Assembly: GCA_920105625.2 (NCBI GenBank)
Contig: OV050030.1
Coordinates: forward strand, 169,319,315-169,383,314
Source of the DNA: Clusia tigrina
Lineage: Eukaryota; Arthropoda; Insecta; Diptera; Clusiidae
Direction of reading: 5' to 3'
Length of the DNA stretch: 64,000 nucleotides
Shown: in pieces, positions 61,702 to 64,000 of the stretch
Layout: each line of letters begins with the position of its first letter
Numbering within the stretch: position 1 is the first letter of the stretch
Made by a program: the position numbers and the translations under genes
The notes under the pieces: model-generated
Databases searched by the model: none
Seen by the model: only the letters and a program-made list of their open reading frames with translations
Told to the model about the DNA's origin: nothing

Positions 61702-62220
61702 ATGCTGTGAGTTAGAATCAACCTACCTACGCGTACTTGACTCACAGCACCGGCTCCTAACCGATACTATACATTTGGTGTGGTTAACTTTAGGCAATTA
61801 TATTCATTAAGAGAGCACATATTTTTAGGGTGCAAATATTGTAAATGAATAGTATTTATGTATTAATTCTGATGTAAACTTTTAGGGTGTCAGAGTTCCG
61901 CAGTCAAGCTGACGAGGGGCATTTAGAATGCACCGACGACAGTTTTACTTTCAGTAGGTCAGTTGGCTTTAGCAACTGACACCAACCAACAATTGCGTAA
62001 CTGGAACACCAGAAAAGTCAATAAGTAGACTGTAATTGTTCTTTGTAAATAGTATATAAGAACTAGTCTTTTAAGAATAAAGTCTCTGGTCATTTTGATA
62101 ATCAAACTAGTGAGTATCATTTGTTTTGTGGAAAAGTGCTAGGTTATAGCTACACGCGCGCTCAGGGCAGGCAGCGAAAGGACGCTCCCGAGGATAACAA
62201 TCCAATACGGTCCCGAACAA
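61702..62220 (+). repeat. 3' LTR of the forward LTR element
   Basis: About 520 bp; starts near TGTGAGTTAGAATC (61706) and ends ...GGTCCCGAACAA before the CTGT target duplication. TATATA at 62053-62058 and AATAAA at 62076-62081 give promoter and poly(A) signals on the forward strand. TGTGAGT and ACTCACA (7-bp arms) lie at the start and about 30 bp in. Confidence 0.8.
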
Positions 62221-62740
62221 CTGTCAACATGTCGTCGACATAGAAATGATGGCGTAGAATATTCGCACCTACCTTAAAAGAGTCTTCCCACTTATTTGCA
62301 ATGAGGTTTAGGCTGCGAATAGCTAAAAATGGCGAGGCTGACATACCATGTGATAGTGTGCAATTTGTATATTTGAATCGGGTGTTGTCCATTTTCGCGC
62401 CAAGAAATGAGCTGAAATTTGCGATGCGAGGGGTGTACCAATACCATGTGATACATTTTTACTATGTCGCCGGTGAGTACATACTTGTATAGGCGACAAC
62501 GAAGAATTCGCAGATACAGCTCTGCTTGTATGGTCGGTCCGACTAACAAAACATCTTTGATAGATTTTTGTGACGATTTGGCCGACGCATCGAATACGAC
62601 CCTCAACTTTGTGCTAGTGCTTTTGGGTCTAAGTACTCACTGGTATGAAGTAATGTGGCTGTCTTAAATCTAAGTTTTTGCAAGCGACATATGGCCTAAC
62701 TGTTCATATTCTTTCATGAATTGTACGTATTGCAATTTGA
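62221..62740 (-). pseudogene. BEL-3 reverse transcriptase, N-terminal half
   Basis: RVVFDASAKSSQKSIKDVLL, LRILRCRLYKYVLTGDIVKM and HPSHRKFQLISWRENGQHPI (62606-62292). After a shift near 62350 come GMSASPFLAIRSLNLIANKW and LRHHFYVDDMLT (62392-62225) with the catalytic Asp pair, stopping at the insertion. The other half resumes with TGANDIEQL at 50538. Confidence 0.87.
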
Positions 62741-63396
62741 TATTGGGGTCACGAGGAAAGCATCTTTCTAGCGAGTAAGATCGATTCAAAGCTAGACAAC
62801 GAGAAGAATCAAGCGACTGGATCTTCCTTGAATGGAAGCTTCACCACCACACGACCATCTGTTTGTATTTCGGTATTGACAACATAGTCAGACTCGCATG
62901 CCTGCTCATATTCTGTCCATTTCGTGGTCATTGACTTTACATCTTCTAATGACACTTTCTAGTTGCTGACTTAAATTTTCATAATCGAGTGTAGAAAGGC
63001 AGCATTATTGTGCGCGTGCCTTACAAAGCGATTTGTAGCGACCTGATACCACCCATTCGAATGTGGTCTCTTGTAATGTTAGCGGATGCGATGCGAATTT
63101 GATTTGGCCGTTACACAGAATGTCAAAGAAACTATCTGCTCCGATGAGCAGGTCCATTGGTTGTTATTTAAAAAAATATTCGTCAGCGAAATCAATTTTT
63201 GAAGACACTTGGCATGTGCTTATGTCTAAATCATACTCGGGCTGATATCCAGACAATCAATTAGCGACTAGTAAATTTGCTTCTATTTCAAAATTGTTGT
63301 AACGAGAGCGAATTGTTCTTTGCATTTGGTGTTTTATTTTGGATGATAAACCACCAACGCCGAAAATATTTACTGTTGTTTTTATTTTAGGCAAAT
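62741..63396 (-). pseudogene. BEL-3 protease to RT linker
   Basis: Decayed coding region in several short frames between protease and RT. Blocks include a reverse-strand IFGVGGLSSKIKHQMQRTI-type stretch near 63360-63300 and DLLIGADSFFDILCNGQ near 63165-63110, which is the BEL protease/domain-of-unknown-function region as I recall. Too broken for finer assignment. Confidence 0.55.
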
Positions 63397-63690
63397 TCAG
63401 AACATTGGCGAGCACGAGTCTAAGGGAACACGGCCAAATTGGTATTCACCCATTGAATTGCGAATTAAAACAATAGCAGTGGCAAGCCTAGCGTTATCTA
63501 AAGACTTTTCCATATGCACATTCACTACTGCTGATGCTGTGGGTACACCGAACTCATTTGCGGCCCCATCAGTTGTAGTTGGGCGATGCAGTAGGGAGTG
63601 ATGTGACTTGTTGCATACTCTGCCCATGTATTTAGATGTACATTTGGCAACACCATGACCATCTGATAAGCAATTTATACAGAGGCCCAA
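63397..63690 (-). pseudogene. BEL-3 zinc knuckles and protease start
   Basis: GLCINCLSDGHGVAKCTSKY, RVCNKSHHSLLHRPTT and NARLATAIVLIRNSMGEYQF, PLDSCSPMF. The active-site region reads PLDSCS where LLDSGS is usual. The first Cys of the second knuckle is Gly (MGRVCNK versus ICRVCNK in BEL-2). Confidence 0.82.
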
Positions 63691-63694
63691 TTTT

Positions 63695-64000
63695 TTAATT
63701 ATGATAAGCTACTGGCGATTTCCATTGCTTTGAATTTAGCGCAGCCACTAAGCCAATGGCCTTTGCATTTACAATGAGCGCATGACCTTTGTAGCGCATG
63801 AAAAACTGTACGATTTTCTGAAGATTTGAGCTTATTTTTATTTGCATGCGCAGAATCTGACTGAGATGAGCAAGGTTCTGCTGATTCGAGAAACTGGCAT
63901 CTACGCTCAAGTTGCTTCGAAAATACTTCCCATGTCGGCAACGAACTAAAATATAAAGTTGTGTATAAATTTTGCCTCACAACAAATCCAACGAGCGCCG
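63695..64000 (-). pseudogene. BEL-3 gag C-terminal part
   Basis: LPTWEVFSKQLERRCQFLES, NRTVFHALQRSCAHCKCKGH and WLSGCAKFKAMEIASSL with a zinc knuckle (CAHCKCKGHWLSGC). The frame is open at 63980-63699; it continues off the window edge. Confidence 0.8.

Larger units (their letters stand above)
50539..62220 (+). mobile_element. forward LTR element (gypsy-type) inserted in BEL-3, itself nested
   Basis: 5' LTR fragment 50539-50702, gag 53532-55713, integrase tail 55715-56011, polypurine tract 61689-61701 and 3' LTR to 62220. CTGT is present on both sides (50535-50538 and 62221-62224), matching the single CTGT in uninterrupted BEL-1 (GCGCCTGTCAAC). Two Jockey-type LINEs sit inside it in opposite orientation. 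Most of pol is deleted. A single element spanning the whole interval is inferred from the matching LTR starts and the 4-bp target duplication. Confidence 0.75.
62221..64000 (-). mobile_element. BEL-3, 5' half (gag, protease, RT start), continuing past the window
   Basis: Reverse strand, the partner of 48736-50538. Order from the right: gag end (64000-63695), zinc knuckles and protease (63690-63397), pol N-terminus (63390-62741), RT (62740-62221). The element is cut at CTGT by the forward LTR element. Confidence 0.85.

Noticed and set aside
1..64000. Host genes, tRNA or rRNA genes
   Set aside because: I looked for spliced host-like exons and for tRNA-like folds and saw none that I could support; the coding blocks I recognise are transposon domains, apart from a few short frames of unknown family that all lie within transposon context.

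Overview
The window is eukaryotic and consists almost wholly of nested, decayed transposable elements. I see no host gene, rRNA, tRNA or CRISPR array. The element mix points to a higher fly (Drosophilidae or Tephritidae level), which is an inference from element types only: mdg1/412-like, 17.6/gypsy-like and BEL/Pao LTR elements, R1-, LOA/I-, I- and Jockey-type LINEs, and a mariner whose ends read cgaggtgtgatcaaaa. Nearly every coding region carries stops, frameshifts or deletions.

Layout. (1) 1-15350: the 3' part of mdg1/412-like copy A shares one LTR (2234-2792) with copy B (to 8435). A mostly reverse-strand graveyard follows: a gypsy integrase tail, an R1-clade LINE, a 226-codon open frame of possible Maverick/Polinton or viral origin between ~145-bp direct repeats, a gypsy RT/RNase H, the 3' end of a LOA/I-type LINE, and half a mariner. 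(2) 15351-15738 is unique. (3) 15739-28760 repeats 2234-15350 almost base for base, so this is a ~13-kb direct segmental duplication. After 28760 the mariner (to 29339) and the LOA/I-type LINE (to ~31.7 kb) continue uninterrupted. (4) 31.77-36.1 kb is forward strand: an integrase tail with a probable LTR, then a gypsy/17.6-like gag end-PR-RT-RNaseH-IN. (5) 36.4-50.5 kb: three reverse-strand BEL/Pao elements. BEL-1 is interrupted by a 972-bp segment carrying four 67-bp hairpin repeats, and by a full-length I-type LINE with an 11-bp target-site duplication (39551-44820). BEL-2 follows a (TA)n microsatellite. (6) BEL-3 is split: its integrase/RNaseH/RT half (48736-50538) and its RT/protease/gag half (62221-64000) flank an 11.7-kb insertion. 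That insertion is a forward LTR element (gag 53532-55713, IN tail 55715-56011, PPT and 3' LTR at 61689-62220) that itself holds Jockey-type LINEs in both orientations.

How the parts relate. No two elements form a working pathway. The genes are gag/PR/RT/RNaseH/IN modules, LINE ORF1/ORF2 and a mariner transposase. The most intact frames are the copy C gag and integrase, the I-type ORF1 (one nonsense codon), a small membrane-type frame upstream of gag, and the 226-codon frame. The architecture is what one expects of heterochromatin or a piRNA-type cluster; that is inference. The strongest unexplained signals are the covarying hairpin array at 37915-38156, the 226-codon frame, and the duplication junction at 15350/15351.
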